In this document: one piece after another, positions 63,501 through 64,000 of the stretch
Layout of the letters: each line of letters begins with the position of its first letter
How positions within the stretch are numbered: the stretch's first letter is position 1
Source: Rotaria macrura
Taxonomy: Eukaryota; Rotifera; Eurotatoria; Philodinida; Philodinidae
Direction: 5' to 3'
DNA length: 64,000 nt
Assembly: GCA_900239685.1 (NCBI GenBank)
Contig: OENT01000916.1
Span: forward strand, 1 to 64,000
Position numbers and translations under genes: made by a program
Notes under the pieces: generated by a model
What the model saw: only the letters and a program-made list of their open reading frames with translations
What the model was told of the DNA's origin: nothing
The model's database searches: none

Positions 63501-63770
63501 TGACACAATTAATACAAATTCTAATTGGTTCGTCATGTAAGACGACTCAAGCACTTGAAAAGATTTTTTAAACGAAAAATGACGAGGATTCAAATCTGGG
63601 ATTCACCTAATTCTTTATCATCTTAGCCGAAATCTATAACTATTTGGGATTAGATGGCCTTAGACATCGTGCACATACAGATGCATATGTCACATAAAAA
63701 ACTGAATTTTGCTGTATTTGTCGGTTGTTCCACAGTCTCATAGATGTCCTTTTACAGATGGTGCATGATG
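60540..63770. other. Probable intron or intergenic; no exon recognised
   Basis: AT-rich, with a short GATGT repeat near 62865-62885. If the Thr-rich exon and the exon at 63809 belong to one gene, this is intronic. A possible short exon starting at 63770 on the minus strand (acceptor ACTAG at 63775-63771, ending at a stop near 63640) would follow the 63809 donor after a 48-bp intron; it contains five Cys but is not convincing. Confidence 0.35.
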
Positions 63771-63808
63771 CTAGTATCCATAAACAAAAGCATGTCTTTG
63801 GGAAATAC

Positions 63809-64000
63809 CTGTAGACGTAGAAACCGTTGATGTTGTTGCATTTGGATTTAGTGGTGGACACACCTGAGGAACAGTGAGTGCTAATGGAAAGCACATTGAT
63901 TTGTTACAACGATTGTTGATTGCACAGACCGTATATGGTACGGTACACGTCACATTATCATATAAGCATGGTATCATCCAGGAGCAAGAGAGGGTCGCAA
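63809..64000 (-). CDS. Partial Cys-rich extracellular exon running off the window
   Basis: The frame is open from the window edge to a phase-1 donor (GTATTT at 63808). It encodes about 64 residues with regularly spaced cysteines (LSC, PCLYDNVTC, YTVC, NRCNKSMC, VCPP), then a Thr/Ser-rich tail (NATTSTVSTSTG). An Asn-X-Thr site is present. Cys-rich modules ending in a Thr-rich linker are typical of secreted or surface proteins. The internal ATG at 63977 is unlikely to be the start. The family is not recognised, and the 5' part lies beyond the window. Confidence 0.45.

Overview
The window looks like a AT-rich nuclear contig of a small invertebrate, most likely a bdelloid rotifer or a close relative. 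Evidence: animal neuronal and adhesion genes (liprin-alpha, cadherin, TRIM, rhodopsin-like receptor), many introns of about 50-80 bp with GT-AG ends, a kelch protein of uniform ~47-residue repeats, and a methyltransferase of bacterial style. The species assignment is inference; no rRNA or mitochondrial marker is present. One ambiguous base (n) lies at 16319.

Layout. 1.5-4.3 kb, minus strand: a small single-pass membrane protein start, then Ser/Thr-rich exons that may belong to the same gene. 4.8-9.7 kb: a cluster of inverted-repeat elements (a 15-bp tandem-armed foldback, a 490-bp MITE, a 1050-bp piggyBac-like element, a 299-bp foldback MITE). 10.9-12.5 kb: an intact TRIM-type RING/B-box protein. 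12.5-20.1 kb: mostly non-coding, with a terminal-inverted-repeat element at 16.2-16.9 kb and AT microsatellites. 20.2-33.6 kb, plus strand: a complete liprin-alpha gene that I could assemble as 22 exons (1249 codons plus stop, all junction phases consistent), with a likely alternative first exon inside intron 2. 34.9-36.0 kb: a hAT-like element with ACCGGT-rich arms. 37.4-38.2 kb: a two-exon SAM methyltransferase. 40.0-41.0 kb: a receptor reading frame broken by one in-frame stop. 42.8-43.6 kb: a four-exon secreted-protein gene that is not visible as a long ORF. 44.1-47.0 kb: a compact cadherin-like membrane protein. 50.6-52.7 kb: a 14-repeat kelch protein whose 5' end is close to a MITE. 52.7-54.2 kb: two more copies of the 300-bp foldback MITE. 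54.2-64 kb: mostly non-coding, with Thr-rich and Cys-rich exons of one or two extracellular proteins on the minus strand, the last running off the window end.

The genes do not form an operon-like unit. The common theme is cell-surface and synaptic proteins separated by small non-autonomous DNA transposons. All calls were made by reading; no database search was run.
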